From positions 1 to 64,000 of the forward strand of contig NZ_JAFCKJ010000001.1 in assembly GCF_018130465.1 (NCBI RefSeq): DNA of 64,000 nucleotides. The letters are read 5' to 3'. The stretch is from Bradyrhizobium canariense (GTDB taxonomy: Bacteria; Pseudomonadota; Alphaproteobacteria; Rhizobiales; Xanthobacteraceae). The notes beneath the pieces are model-generated. The model was not told the origin of the DNA. It did no database searches and saw nothing but the letters and a program-made list of their open reading frames with translations. The translations under genes were made by a program, and so were the position numbers. Below are positions 46,488-56,192 of the stretch, one piece after another; the first letter of the stretch is position 1; the number at the start of each line of letters is the position of its first letter.

Positions 46488-47411
46488 CTAACCGCGTCGT
46501 CTTCGCGCTTCGTGATGGCGTAGCGCGTCGACGATCACCTTGAAGGCCGCCGAGTTCTGCCGCGAGGTCGGATAATAGACATAGTAGCCGTCGAATTTCG
46601 GTGACCAGTCGTCGAGCACGATGGCGAGCTCGCCGGACCGGATGTGCCGTGCCACCATGTCTTCAGGCACATAGGCGATGCCGAAGCCCTTCACGGCGGC
46701 GTCGATCATCGCGCGCGAGTCGTTGAAGGTCACTTGCCCCTCGACGCGTACCCGCAAGTCGGGACCGTTCCTGGCGAACTCCCATACATAATGGCCGCCG
46801 GCCGCCTCACGCCGTTTGATGCAGATGTGATTCAAGAGATCTTGCGGATGCTTTGGTTTCGGGTGCTCTTTCAGATATCCGGGCGAGGCGACCGCAACGA
46901 GCCGCCAATCCGGGCCGATGCGCACGGCGATCATGTCTTTCTCAACGCTTTCCCCGATGCGGATGCCTGCATCGAAACCGTCTTGGACGATGTTGCGAAA
47001 GGCCGTGTCGAGGCTGAACTCGACCTTGAGGTCGGGGTATTTTTTCAGGACCGGCGACAGCTTTGGCCAGACGACCGTTTCGAGCGCATGGTCCGAGAGC
47101 GTAATCCGGACGGTGCCCGACGGTTTGTCGCGCAGGGACATCAGCACCGCGATATCGCGCTCGATCTCCTCGATCCGAGGTGCAACCGACGCCTGAAGCC
47201 GCTCGCCCGCTTCGGTCAGGCCGACGCTCCGGGTCGTGCGCGTGAGAAGCCGCAGGCCCATCTGCGTTTCCAGACGCTTGATGGTATGGCTGAGCGTCGA
47301 CTGCACGACGCCCAGTTTCGCGGCGGCCTTCGTAAAGCTGCGCTCACGAGCGACGGCTACGAAAGCCAGCAGATCATTGAAATCCTGGCTTGCCATGCCT
47401 TCACTATTCAT
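46488..47411 (-). CDS. LysR-family regulator
   Basis: The protein has about 307 residues. The N-terminal winged helix-turn-helix (DLLAFVAVARERSFTKAAAK, GVVQSTLSHTIKRLE) is followed by a LysR effector domain. Starts at 47420, 47411 and 47396 are all possible; no clear ribosome site decides between them. It is divergent from an MFS efflux gene, which it probably controls. Confidence 0.88.
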   Translation of the reverse strand: MNSEGMASQDFNDLLAFVAVARERSFTKAAAKLGVVQSTLSHTIKRLETQMGLRLLTRTTRSVGLTEAGERLQASVAPRIEEIERDIAVLMSLRDKPSGTVRITLSDHALETVVWPKLSPVLKKYPDLKVEFSLDTAFRNIVQDGFDAGIRIGESVEKDMIAVRIGPDWRLVAVASPGYLKEHPKPKHPQDLLNHICIKRREAAGGHYVWEFARNGPDLRVRVEGQVTFNDSRAMIDAAVKGFGIAYVPEDMVARHIRSGELAIVLDDWSPKFDGYYVYYPTSRQNSAAFKVIVDALRHHEARRRRG

Positions 47412-47436
47412 GGCCCGCATCGATCAATGCAAGCAA

Positions 47437-47451
47437 ATTATACCGCCTAAT
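47437..47451. promoter_or_regulatory. Possible LysR box
   Basis: ATTATACCGCCTAAT has 4-bp complementary ends and T-N11-A spacing, and lies in the gap between the LysR gene and the MFS gene. The arms are short, so chance occurrence is possible. Confidence 0.4.
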
Positions 47452-47524
47452 AGATGTCGCCTGAAGCTCTATCTGTTGCCAGGAACCGCGCCGCTTTGGG
47501 CGCTTCTCGACATATGGATGCCCC

Positions 47525-48754
47525 ATGGACGTCACGACCAACCAAAAGACAACGCAGCCAAACGCCGCGTGGAGTGCTGTTTTCGCGCTGTCGCTTTGTG
47601 CCTCGACGCTCGTCGCGTCCGAATTCATGCCCGTCAGTCTGCTCACGCCGATCGCCAGCGGTCTTCAACTGACGGAAGGGCAGGCAGGACAGGCAATTTC
47701 CATCTCCGGGCTGTTCGCCGTTCTGGCCAGTCTGTTCATCTCGGCGGCGACGTCTGGTTTCGATCGTCGCTCGCTCCTGCTGTGGCTGACCAGCCTGATG
47801 CTGGTGTCCGGAATCATCGTAGCCTTCGCTCCCAATTATTCTGTCTTCATGGCCGGACGGGCGCTTGTCGGGATCACGATCGGCGGTTTCTGGTCGCTGT
47901 CCGCCGCGACGATGATCCGCCTGGTCCCAACCGTCGATGTGCCGCGCGCTCTTGCGGTTCTGAATGGCGGCAATGCGCTCGCGACCACGATTGCTGCGCC
48001 GCTTGGCAGCTTTCTCGGTCAGTACATCGGCTGGCGCGGCGCGTTCTTCTGTGTTGTTCCCGTCGCCGCGCTGACTTTTGTCTGGCAGTTCCTCACGCTG
48101 CCCACGATGCCGAGCCAGGAGCGGGCCAGTGCGGCGGCAGCGTTCAAGGTCTTGCGCCGCCCGCAAGTGCCTTACGGTATGCTCGCAGCCGCGCTGTTCT
48201 TCCTCGGACAGTTCGCACTCTTCACGTATTTGCGGCCGTTCCTCGAAACGGTGACGCGCGTCGATGTCACGACGATCTCGGCGTTTCTTCTGCTCATGGG
48301 GGTTGCTGGTCTCATCGGCACGTCGATCATCGGGTTCGTCATCCGCGAACGCCTCTACGCGTCCCTCATTGTCATGCCCTTCGCGATGGCTCTGATAGCC
48401 GTCGCGGTGACGGCATTCGGCTCCTCGCCGGTTGCAATGGCGGCACTGATGTTCCTGTGGGGCTTCATCGGGACGGCCGCGCCCGTGGGCTGGTGGACGT
48501 GGGTCAGCAAGGCGTTGCCCGATGATGCGGAAGCCGGCGGCGGCCTGATGGTGGCGGTGGTGCAACTGGCCATCACCACGGGAGCGGCCGGCGGCGGCGT
48601 TCTCTTCGACTACAGCGGCTATCAGAGCACCTTTCTGTTCAGCGCCGTCATCCTCGCTCTGTCATCTTGCGTCATTTTGGTCGGAGCCATTCGCCGCAGG
48701 GCGAAAGCCGACCCGCAATGCGACGCTTGCGTATCGGCCAGCCCGGCCTCGTGA
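47525..48754 (+). CDS. MFS efflux transporter (DHA1, AraJ-like)
   Basis: The protein has 409 residues with 12 predicted helices. DHA1-type features include FAPNYSVFMAGRALVGITIG and IGWRGAFFCVVPVAAL. AraJ/YdhP-like members export sugars, purines or drugs. The divergent LysR gene suggests substrate-induced expression. The ATG at 47525 lacks a strong ribosome site. Confidence 0.87.
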   Translation: MDVTTNQKTTQPNAAWSAVFALSLCASTLVASEFMPVSLLTPIASGLQLTEGQAGQAISISGLFAVLASLFISAATSGFDRRSLLLWLTSLMLVSGIIVAFAPNYSVFMAGRALVGITIGGFWSLSAATMIRLVPTVDVPRALAVLNGGNALATTIAAPLGSFLGQYIGWRGAFFCVVPVAALTFVWQFLTLPTMPSQERASAAAAFKVLRRPQVPYGMLAAALFFLGQFALFTYLRPFLETVTRVDVTTISAFLLLMGVAGLIGTSIIGFVIRERLYASLIVMPFAMALIAVAVTAFGSSPVAMAALMFLWGFIGTAAPVGWWTWVSKALPDDAEAGGGLMVAVVQLAITTGAAGGGVLFDYSGYQSTFLFSAVILALSSCVILVGAIRRRAKADPQCDACVSASPAS

Positions 48755-49063
48755 CGCAGCCGCGCCCAGGCGCCGGAACAGGAGACCACCAATGAAGGCA
48801 GCCGACGTGCCTCCATCCTCGACCAAAGCCGAATAGCGTCGTGAAATCTGCGCGCCTAGATTGAAAGGCGGAAAGGCAAGTTGTGGGCGGGCAGGCGGGG
48901 GAAAGTGCATGATGCAAGTGCCGCTGCTCGAGCGGTCTTCATCATCCTGCTTTTTCCGACGACTTTTTTCTGCGTTCTACGTCCACGCATGCTCGGCAAT
49001 ATCGATGCAGTTGCGAGTGGCACTGGAGCGATGCGCGATTGCAGGTAACCACGGAGAACGCAG
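48755..49063. other. Intergenic region, no gene recognised
   Basis: These 309 bp contain no supported gene, repeat or strong hairpin. The stretch is less GC-rich near 48945-48970. The ribosome site GGAGAA for the cupin gene lies at the right end. Confidence 0.5.
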
Positions 49064-49822
49064 ATGAGCCGCTTCCCCTGGCGCTTGTGGCAATGGCACA
49101 AGAACAAATCTCTGGATCATGCAGAGCCTCCTCCGGACAAGGCGGAGCCTTCTTCCGAACCATTTGCAGGCAGGGATCGGCGACACATGTTGCAGGCGCT
49201 CTCCGTCCTGGCCGCAAGCAGTGCGTTGGGTGAGATGTCAAACCCCGCCCAAGCAAAAGACTCGAGTGACTTGCCGCCTCCAAGACGTGCGTTGACCGGC
49301 CGCGATGAAGCCGGCAAGTCGGTGTTGAAGTCTTTTGACGTGACGCCAAAGCTGGTCGAGATTGATGCCAATCCAGGACTGACTTTCTACGAACTGTATA
49401 GGACCGAGGGAGTGCCAGAACTCACCGGCCTGGAGCCGGATCTGATGTCGAGGGGAACAATGGCCTTTCCGGGCCCCGCGGGTACCATTTTTCGACTCAT
49501 TTCATATCCACCGAAGCGCCCCGAAGGCTGGAAGCCGCCGCCTGGAGTCACTTTCGAGAGTGGGCTTCGTGAAATGTCGGAAAAGATCCCTGGCATGGGA
49601 GACCATTTTGAGCGCGGCGCTCCGGGGATGCACACATCGGACACCGTTGACTACGGAGTCGTGGTTCGCGGCGAGATGACACTGGAGTTGGACGACGGGC
49701 AGAAGATCCATTTGCGCCAAGGTGATTGCGTCGTGCAAAACGGCACGCGCCATCGCTGGCGCAACCCATTGCCGGAACCCTGTCTCATGGCGTTTGTCTC
49801 GATCGGCGGGAAGCGCGCCTGA
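49064..49822 (+). CDS. Cupin-domain protein with possible Tat signal
   Basis: The protein has 252 residues. The N-terminal 65 residues contain DRRHMLQALSVLAASSALG, which resembles a twin-arginine signal with an unusually long leader. The cupin barrel lies near residues 170-245: HTSDTVDYGVVVRGEMTLEL and LRQGDCVVQNGTRHRWRNP, with His and Glu positions able to bind a metal. The substrate is unknown. The ATG at 49064 follows GGAGAACGC. The gene is isolated, with a convergent chemoreceptor gene downstream. Confidence 0.78.
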   Translation: MSRFPWRLWQWHKNKSLDHAEPPPDKAEPSSEPFAGRDRRHMLQALSVLAASSALGEMSNPAQAKDSSDLPPPRRALTGRDEAGKSVLKSFDVTPKLVEIDANPGLTFYELYRTEGVPELTGLEPDLMSRGTMAFPGPAGTIFRLISYPPKRPEGWKPPPGVTFESGLREMSEKIPGMGDHFERGAPGMHTSDTVDYGVVVRGEMTLELDDGQKIHLRQGDCVVQNGTRHRWRNPLPEPCLMAFVSIGGKRA

Positions 49823-50118
49823 CGTTTGGGAGTCGGAGGACGGCTGTATGTGGGCGCCGCCTCGTTGGCTGAAAAAAATCGCGCGTTACGCTTCCGCAGG
49901 AGGACGACCAAAGTCCCGGGCAACGCGCCATCGCCATGATGGGATCATGCCGGTGTTTTGCCCGACAAGTCAAACTCCATTTCGTAAAATAAGAATATCG
50001 TCGGGCGTTAGCTAAGCCATTGATAAAGCAGACCCCGGCTACTGTGCATGGGGTTGTTTTCGCGTTTTTTGTTGGAGCGCCCCCCAACCGACGGCCACCG
50101 CTGGCGGTGGACGTCCCG

Positions 50119-51852
50119 TCATCCGGCCTTTGCGATGCGGCCTTCCGCGCCTGAGCGAAGATTCTGGAAGAACTTTTCCACTTCCCGTGACAGCGTCTCC
50201 GCCGTCGCGGTCAGGCTGCTCGCCGCCGTCAGCACCGAGGACGCCGCAGTATCCGTCTCGCCGATGGCGTCGCGGAGCGAGGTGATGTTGGCGACCAGGG
50301 TCTCGTTGCCTTGGGCAGCCGATTGCGCGTTGGACGAGATCTCGCGCGTGGCGGCGTCCTGCTGGCCGATGGCGCCGGCGATCGCCGAGGTGACGTCGTT
50401 GATCTCGCGCACCGCGCCGCCGATCTCGCGGACGGCGTCGACCGCGTTGCGGGTGGAGGACTGGATCATCGAGACGTTCTCGCTGATGTCCGCGGTCGCC
50501 TTCGCGGTCTGGCCTGCGAGGGCCTTGACTTCATGTGCGACGACGGCAAAGCCGCGGCCGGCATCGCCCGCGCGCGCGGCCTCGATGGTGGCATTGAGCG
50601 CGAGCAAATTGGTCTGCTCGGCGATCGCCTGGATCAGGCTGAGCACGCCGTCGATGCGTTGGGTCGCAGCCGCCAGGCTCTCGATCTCGGCGATCGATTT
50701 CTCGGTGCGCTGGCCGGTCTGCTCGACCGCGCTGGCAGATTGCCGCACCTGCCGGCCGATCTCGACCACCGACGCCGACAGCTCCTCGGCCGCGCCTGCC
50801 ACCGCCGTGACGTTGTGGGAGGCCTGCTCGGTGGCGTTCGCCGCCGTGCCGGCGCGGCTGCTCGCGTCCGCGGTGACGCGGGTGATGGTCTGCGCCGTCT
50901 CGCGCATGACGGAGGCGTTGTCGCTGAGGCCGCGCATGATCGCGCCGATCGCCTCGCGAAACGCGTCGACGGATTGTTCGATGTGGCGGGCGCGCTCCTC
51001 GCGCGCGGCGGAGTCCTGCGAGACCTGCGAGGCGAGGTTGCGGTTGCGCCCCATCGCGTCCTGGAAGATCTGGATCGCGCGTGCCAGCGCGCCGATCTCG
51101 TCGGCGCGGTCAGAGTGCGGCACCACGACGTTCTCGGCGCCGTCGGCAACCCGCTTGATGGTCGCGGTGATGGCGGAGAGGGGGCGTGCGATCGAGCGCG
51201 CGATGATGACGATGCCGATCACCACGAGCGCGAGCGCCACGCCGCCGAGGCAGGTCAGGACGAAGGAGAGGGTGCGATTGGTCTCGGTCTCGTGCGCGAT
51301 CTGCCTGGCGCGCTCGGCATAGACCTTGGACAGCGCCTCGAGATCCTTGTTCAGCGCCGAGCGCACGGCGCGGTTGGCGTCGTTGTCGCCCCATTCGCGG
51401 CCCGCGGCCGCATTGATCTCGACGCCGCGGCGCACCAGCTCCTTGCGGAACTCGACGAACTGCTCGATGCGCTTCTTGAAGGTGGCGAACTGCTCGGCAT
51501 CGTCAGTCTTGACGATCGTCTCCCAGCGCTTCACGACGTCGAGGATCTGGGCGTTGAACTTGAGGAGGCCCTCGCCGTATTTCTTCACGACGGCAGGCTC
51601 GGTCGACATGTAGACGCCGCGCGATTCCATCACGACCGCATAGACCAGCGAGTTGACCCGCTCGACGTTCAGCGCGGCGGCGTTCGCGGTCTCGATCGCG
51701 CTCGTCAGGTCGGCGCCGCGGCGGCTGTTGTAGTCGGACAGCGTCGCGATCGCCGCCGTGAGCAGCGCGAATAGCGCGAAGATCGCGTACAGCTTGGTCG
51801 CAAGCGTGAAGCGGCCGGCCAGGCGGGCATTCCCAGAGCGTTCGGTTGTCAT
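50119..51852 (-). CDS. Methyl-accepting chemotaxis protein
   Basis: The protein has 577 residues. The order is membrane helix (about 18-40), helical periplasmic sensor domain, second helix (about 200-220), HAMP ([20 protein letters not shown]) and the cytoplasmic signalling domain with the tip [20 protein letters not shown]. It relays a periplasmic signal to CheA. The ligand is unknown, and no other chemotaxis genes are adjacent. It faces away from eutB across 221 bp. Confidence 0.93.
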   Translation of the reverse strand: MTTERSGNARLAGRFTLATKLYAIFALFALLTAAIATLSDYNSRRGADLTSAIETANAAALNVERVNSLVYAVVMESRGVYMSTEPAVVKKYGEGLLKFNAQILDVVKRWETIVKTDDAEQFATFKKRIEQFVEFRKELVRRGVEINAAAGREWGDNDANRAVRSALNKDLEALSKVYAERARQIAHETETNRTLSFVLTCLGGVALALVVIGIVIIARSIARPLSAITATIKRVADGAENVVVPHSDRADEIGALARAIQIFQDAMGRNRNLASQVSQDSAAREERARHIEQSVDAFREAIGAIMRGLSDNASVMRETAQTITRVTADASSRAGTAANATEQASHNVTAVAGAAEELSASVVEIGRQVRQSASAVEQTGQRTEKSIAEIESLAAATQRIDGVLSLIQAIAEQTNLLALNATIEAARAGDAGRGFAVVAHEVKALAGQTAKATADISENVSMIQSSTRNAVDAVREIGGAVREINDVTSAIAGAIGQQDAATREISSNAQSAAQGNETLVANITSLRDAIGETDTAASSVLTAASSLTATAETLSREVEKFFQNLRSGAEGRIAKAG

Positions 51853-52073
51853 GGTTTTCAAGGGACCCAATGGCCGGGAGCGGCCGGAGAGCGCGGTCGT
51901 ACAAATTGATGCAAAACTATGCAGAACGAAGATGGATGTGGCGTTAACGCCGGGGTGGGGCCCCTTCGCCCTTGGTCGAAAGAAAGGTAAGATATTTCAG
52001 CGTCTTGATCTGAAGGTACAGTTTCAGGATCGCCCTGGAGTCGGCCTCTGGCCGACGAACCCCGGAGAGACCC

Positions 52074-53456
52074 TTGGTCTACCGCCACACCATCGACGCC
52101 ACGACCTACACGTTCCCGGATTTGCGCGACCTGCTCGCCAAGGCGACCCCGCCGCGCTCCGGCGACCGGCTGGCCGGAATCGCCGCCGCCAGCGCCGAAC
52201 AGATGATCGCGGCACGGATGGCGCTGGCCGACGTCCCGCTCGGGCAGTTCTTGCAGGAAGCCGTCATCCCCTATGAGACCGACGAGGTCACCCGTCTCGT
52301 CATCGACAGCCACGACGCCAAGGCCTTCGCGCCGGTGGCCTCGCTGACGGTCGGCGCCTTTCGCGACTGGTTGCTGTCGGATGCCGCGACGCCCGAAATC
52401 CTGCGCAAGCTGGCGGGCGGCATCACGCCGGAGATGGCGGCCGCGGTCTCGAAGCTGATGCGCAACCAGGATTTGATCCTGGCGGCACGGAAATGCGAGG
52501 TCACCACCGCTTTCCGCAACACCATCGGCCTGAAGGGCCGGATGAGCACCCGGCTCCAGCCCAACCATCCCTTCGACGATGCCAGGGGAATCACCGCCTC
52601 CATCCTCGACGGCATCCTGCTCGGCGCCGGCGATGCCTGCATCGGCATCAACCCGGCGAGCGACGATCCGGCCGTGATCGGCCAATTGCTGCGGCTGCTC
52701 GACGAGATCATCGCGCGGCTGGAGATCCCGACCCAGGGCTGCGTGCTGACCCATGTCACCACGACGCTGTCGCTGATCGGGCAGGGGGCGCCGGTCGACC
52801 TCGTCTTCCAGTCGGTCGCCGGCACCGAGGCCGCCAACCGCAGTTTTGGCATCGACCTTGCGCTTCTGAAGGAGGCGCAAGAGGCCGGGCTGTCGCAGAG
52901 GCGTGGTACGGTCGGCCAGAACGTGATGTATTTCGAGACCGGCCAGGGCTCCGCGCTGTCGGCCAATGCCCATCACGGCGTCGACCAGCAGACCTGCGAG
53001 GCGCGCGCCTATGCGGTTGCCCGCGCCTTTGCCCCGCTGCTGGTCAACAGCGTGGTCGGCTTCATCGGCCCGGAATATCTCTACGACGGCAAGGAAATCA
53101 TCCGGGCCGGGCTGGAGGATCATTTTTGCGGCAAGTTGCTTGGGCTGCCGCTTGGGATCGACATCTGCTACACCAACCACGCCGAGGCGGACCAGGACGA
53201 CATGGACAATCTCCTGACGCTGCTCGCTGCCGCCGGCGTCACCTTCATCATGGGCGTCCCCGGCGCCGACGACGTCATGTTGAACTATCAGTCCACGTCA
53301 TTTCACGACGCGCTCTATGTTCGCGACGTCTTCTCCTTGCGCCGCGCGCCGGAGTTCGACGACTGGCTGGTGCGGTCCGGCATTGCGGGCGCCGATTTCC
53401 GTCTTGCCGGCGATGCAGGCCTGCTGCCCGATTTTGCCTCCCGGCTGATCGCGTGA
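52074..53456 (+). CDS. eutB: Ethanolamine ammonia-lyase large subunit
   Basis: The protein has 460 residues, full length for EutB. With EutC and adenosylcobalamin it turns ethanolamine into acetaldehyde and ammonia. Family features include LMRNQDLILAARKCEVTTAF, GRMSTRLQPNHPFDD and DICYTNHAEADQDDMD. The start is TTG at 52074, preceded by GGAGAG; no in-frame ATG fits. No eut microcompartment genes are present. The eutC partner lies 1.7 kb further on, after a radical SAM gene. Confidence 0.95.
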   Translation: MVYRHTIDATTYTFPDLRDLLAKATPPRSGDRLAGIAAASAEQMIAARMALADVPLGQFLQEAVIPYETDEVTRLVIDSHDAKAFAPVASLTVGAFRDWLLSDAATPEILRKLAGGITPEMAAAVSKLMRNQDLILAARKCEVTTAFRNTIGLKGRMSTRLQPNHPFDDARGITASILDGILLGAGDACIGINPASDDPAVIGQLLRLLDEIIARLEIPTQGCVLTHVTTTLSLIGQGAPVDLVFQSVAGTEAANRSFGIDLALLKEAQEAGLSQRRGTVGQNVMYFETGQGSALSANAHHGVDQQTCEARAYAVARAFAPLLVNSVVGFIGPEYLYDGKEIIRAGLEDHFCGKLLGLPLGIDICYTNHAEADQDDMDNLLTLLAAAGVTFIMGVPGADDVMLNYQSTSFHDALYVRDVFSLRRAPEFDDWLVRSGIAGADFRLAGDAGLLPDFASRLIA

Positions 53457-53608
53457 CGCGGCGAAAGCATCCGTCGGCTTGAGGAAACTATTGGTCCCTC
53501 CGGGAATTATGCTCATGCCACAATATTGAGAAATTCCGGCGACAGCATTACGCTATATGTCTGGCTGGCAATTTCCGCAGCTATGTCGAGCGTGGCGGGG
53601 GAGCTTTG

Positions 53609-55195
53609 ATGCGAGCTGAAAGCAACGGTACGTCCCGGCGGATTCTATGCGTGTTTCCGCGATACACATCGTCGTTCGGAACGTTCGAGCATTCCTACCC
53701 CCTGACCGATGGCGTCCGTGCCTTCATGCCGCCGCAGGGGCTTTTGCTGCTCGCGGCCTATCTGCCCAGGGAATGGCAGGTCAAGTTCGTCGACGAGAAC
53801 CTGCGCCGCACGACAAAGGAAGAGTTCGAATGGGCCGAGGCGGTCTTCGTCAGCGGCATGCACATCCAGCGCCAGCAGATGAACGACATCTGCCGCCGTG
53901 CCCATGAATTCGATCTCCCGGTCGCGCTCGGCGGGCCCTCCGTCAGCGCCTGCCCGGACTACTACCCCTCCTTCGACTATCTCCATGTCGGCGAGCTCGG
54001 CGATGCCACCAACGAGCTGCTCGAGATATTGTCGCGCGACATCTCGCGTCCCGAGGAGCAGGTGGTGCTGACCACCAAGGACCGCGTGCCGATGACGGAA
54101 TTCCCGATCCCGGCCTACGAGCTCGCCGACGTGAAGAGATATATGCTCGGCAGCATCCAGTATTCCAGCGGCTGTCCCTATCAGTGCGAGTTCTGCGACA
54201 TCCCCGGCCTCTACGGCCGCAATCCGCGTATCAAGTCGCCGGAGCAGATCATCGCCGAGCTCGACCGCCTGCGGGAATGCGGCATGACCGACACGGTCTA
54301 TTTCGTCGACGACAATTTCATCGGCAACCGCAAGGCGGCGATGGACCTCCTGCCGCATCTGATCGAATGGCAGAAGCGGACCGGCTATGTGGTGCGGCTC
54401 GCCTGCGAGGCGACGCTCAACATCGCCAAGCGGCCTGAGATCCTCGAGAAGATGCGCGATGCCTACTTCATCACGATCTTTTGCGGCATCGAGACGCCCG
54501 ATCCCGACGCGCTGAAGGCGATGCAGAAGGACCACAACATGATGGTCCCGATCCTGGAGGGCGTGCGCACCATCAACTCCTACGGCATGGAGGTGGTGTC
54601 CGGCATCATCATGGGGCTCGACACCGACAAGCCGAACACCGCCGAGGCGCTGCTCGCCTTTGTCGAGGAATCGCGCATTCCGCTGTTGACTATCAACCTG
54701 CTCCAGGCGCTGCCGAAGACGCCGCTGTGGGACCGGCTGGAGCGGGAAGGGCGCCTGGTCGAGGACGACGGCCGCGATTCCAACGTCGACTTCCTGCTAC
54801 CCTATGACGACGTCGTTGCCTCCTGGAAGCACACCATGGGCGTCGCCTACGAACCCGAGAAGGTTTTCGAGCGCTTCCAGCATCAATGCGACCACGTTTA
54901 CGTGCACCGCCTCAAGATGCCGACGCCGGACGAGATGAAGACCTGGGCCAACATCAGGCGCGGCCTGATCATGCTGCGAAACATCTTCTGGAAGGTCGGC
55001 GTGCTCGGCGACTACAAGCGCGTGTTCTGGAAGTTCGCGCTGGGTCGCATCAAGCGCGGCGATCTCGAAGGCCTGATCGGCTGCACCCTGATCGCGCACC
55101 ATCTCATCACCTTTGCGCGGGCAGCATCGAGCGGCGAGCAGAACGCCTCGAACTATTCGCTGCGGCTGCGCGAGGCTTCCGTTCCCGCCGAATGA
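53609..55195 (+). CDS. hpnP: Hopanoid C-2 methylase, B12-binding radical SAM
   Basis: The protein has 528 residues. A cobalamin-binding domain (about 1-150) is followed by a radical SAM domain with CxxxCxxC at C189, C193 and C196 (SSGCPYQCEFCDIPGLYGRN) and a DUF4070 C-terminus. It matches my memory of Rhodopseudomonas HpnP, which adds a methyl at C-2 of hopanoids, and not the related HpnJ. ATG 53609 was chosen, with GGGGGAG before it. It lies between eutB (152 bp before) and eutC (6 bp after), near the hopanoid genes. Confidence 0.85.
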   Translation: MRAESNGTSRRILCVFPRYTSSFGTFEHSYPLTDGVRAFMPPQGLLLLAAYLPREWQVKFVDENLRRTTKEEFEWAEAVFVSGMHIQRQQMNDICRRAHEFDLPVALGGPSVSACPDYYPSFDYLHVGELGDATNELLEILSRDISRPEEQVVLTTKDRVPMTEFPIPAYELADVKRYMLGSIQYSSGCPYQCEFCDIPGLYGRNPRIKSPEQIIAELDRLRECGMTDTVYFVDDNFIGNRKAAMDLLPHLIEWQKRTGYVVRLACEATLNIAKRPEILEKMRDAYFITIFCGIETPDPDALKAMQKDHNMMVPILEGVRTINSYGMEVVSGIIMGLDTDKPNTAEALLAFVEESRIPLLTINLLQALPKTPLWDRLEREGRLVEDDGRDSNVDFLLPYDDVVASWKHTMGVAYEPEKVFERFQHQCDHVYVHRLKMPTPDEMKTWANIRRGLIMLRNIFWKVGVLGDYKRVFWKFALGRIKRGDLEGLIGCTLIAHHLITFARAASSGEQNASNYSLRLREASVPAE

Positions 55196-55201
55196 CGCAA
55201 C

Positions 55202-55987
55202 ATGTCTGACCCGGCCGTCCCGCGCCGCCCGACCCTCGATCTGCGGTCGCTCACGCCTGCGCGCGTCGCGCTAGGGCGCAGCGGCGCGAGTGTGCCGACG
55301 CGCGCGCTGCTCGATTTCACGCTGGACCATGCCCGCGCCCGCGATGCCGTGCATGCCGTCTTCGATGCGCCGCGGCTGGTCGCGGATCTCCGCGCGCTTG
55401 GCCTCGTCGTGACCGAGGCGAAGAGCCAGGCGGTCGACCGCAGGGAGTATCTGCGGCGGCCCGATCTGGGCAGGCGACTCGATGCCGGATCAGTCGAGGC
55501 TCTGGCGCGGAGCGCCTCGGAGCCGTGCCAACTCGCGGTCGTGATCGGCGACGGCCTGTCGGCGGCGGCGGTCCACGCCCATGCGGTCGCCCTGGCGATG
55601 CGCCTGCTGCCGTTGCTCGCAGCCGACGATGGTGTCGCGATCGGCCATGTCGTCGTCGCCTCAGGCGCGCGCGTCGCACTCGGCGACGAGATCGGCACCA
55701 TTCTCGGCGCGCGCATGGTCGTGACGCTGATCGGCGAGCGGCCGGGCCTGTCGGCGCCCGACAGTCTCGGCGCCTATCTGACTTTCGCGCCGAAGCCGGG
55801 CCGCACTGATGCCGAGCGCAATTGCGTGTCGAACATCCACAAGGCCGGGTTGAGCTATGACGAGGCTGCCTTCAAGATCGCTTGGCTGGTCCGCGAGGGG
55901 CTCGCCCGGGAGGTGACCGGCGTGGCGCTGAAGGACGAGAGCGCGGACCGCGCGCCGCGTCGAATTGGCACGGCTTTGCCCGAATGA
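55202..55987 (+). CDS. eutC: Ethanolamine ammonia-lyase small subunit
   Basis: The protein has 261 residues, the usual EutC length. Typical stretches are [25 protein letters not shown]-like [13 protein letters not shown] and [18 protein letters not shown]. It forms the active enzyme with EutB and helps bind cobalamin. It begins 6 bp after hpnP, so it must be transcribed with that gene. This separation from eutB is unusual, since the two subunit genes normally adjoin. Confidence 0.94.
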   Translation: MSDPAVPRRPTLDLRSLTPARVALGRSGASVPTRALLDFTLDHARARDAVHAVFDAPRLVADLRALGLVVTEAKSQAVDRREYLRRPDLGRRLDAGSVEALARSASEPCQLAVVIGDGLSAAAVHAHAVALAMRLLPLLAADDGVAIGHVVVASGARVALGDEIGTILGARMVVTLIGERPGLSAPDSLGAYLTFAPKPGRTDAERNCVSNIHKAGLSYDEAAFKIAWLVREGLAREVTGVALKDESADRAPRRIGTALPE

Positions 55988-56192
55988 AGGGCAGCGCGGC
56001 AAAATCGCCACATCTTGATCGATTCTGCCACACTCCGCCTGCTTGCGAGAAGGGTGATTGACCTGCTAAACCCCTCGCGGCGATTTTCTGCGCATTTTCA
56101 AAGGGCAAGCCTCCCATTGGTATGGCATTTTCAAGCCGTTCGCGGGGCGCAACAAGCTCACAGACCGAGCCGATTTAGGAACTGGATAAGGC

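Noticed and set aside
51853-52073. Cobalamin riboswitch before eutB
   Set aside because: No B12-box-like sequence or suitable set of helices was seen in the 221 bp, although a covariance search would be needed to exclude it.
53470-53520. Possible EcfG-type promoter before hpnP (GGAAAC with a later AATT)
   Set aside because: hpnP is known in a relative to be under EcfG control, but the expected GGAAC and CGTT elements are not both present, so the match is too weak.
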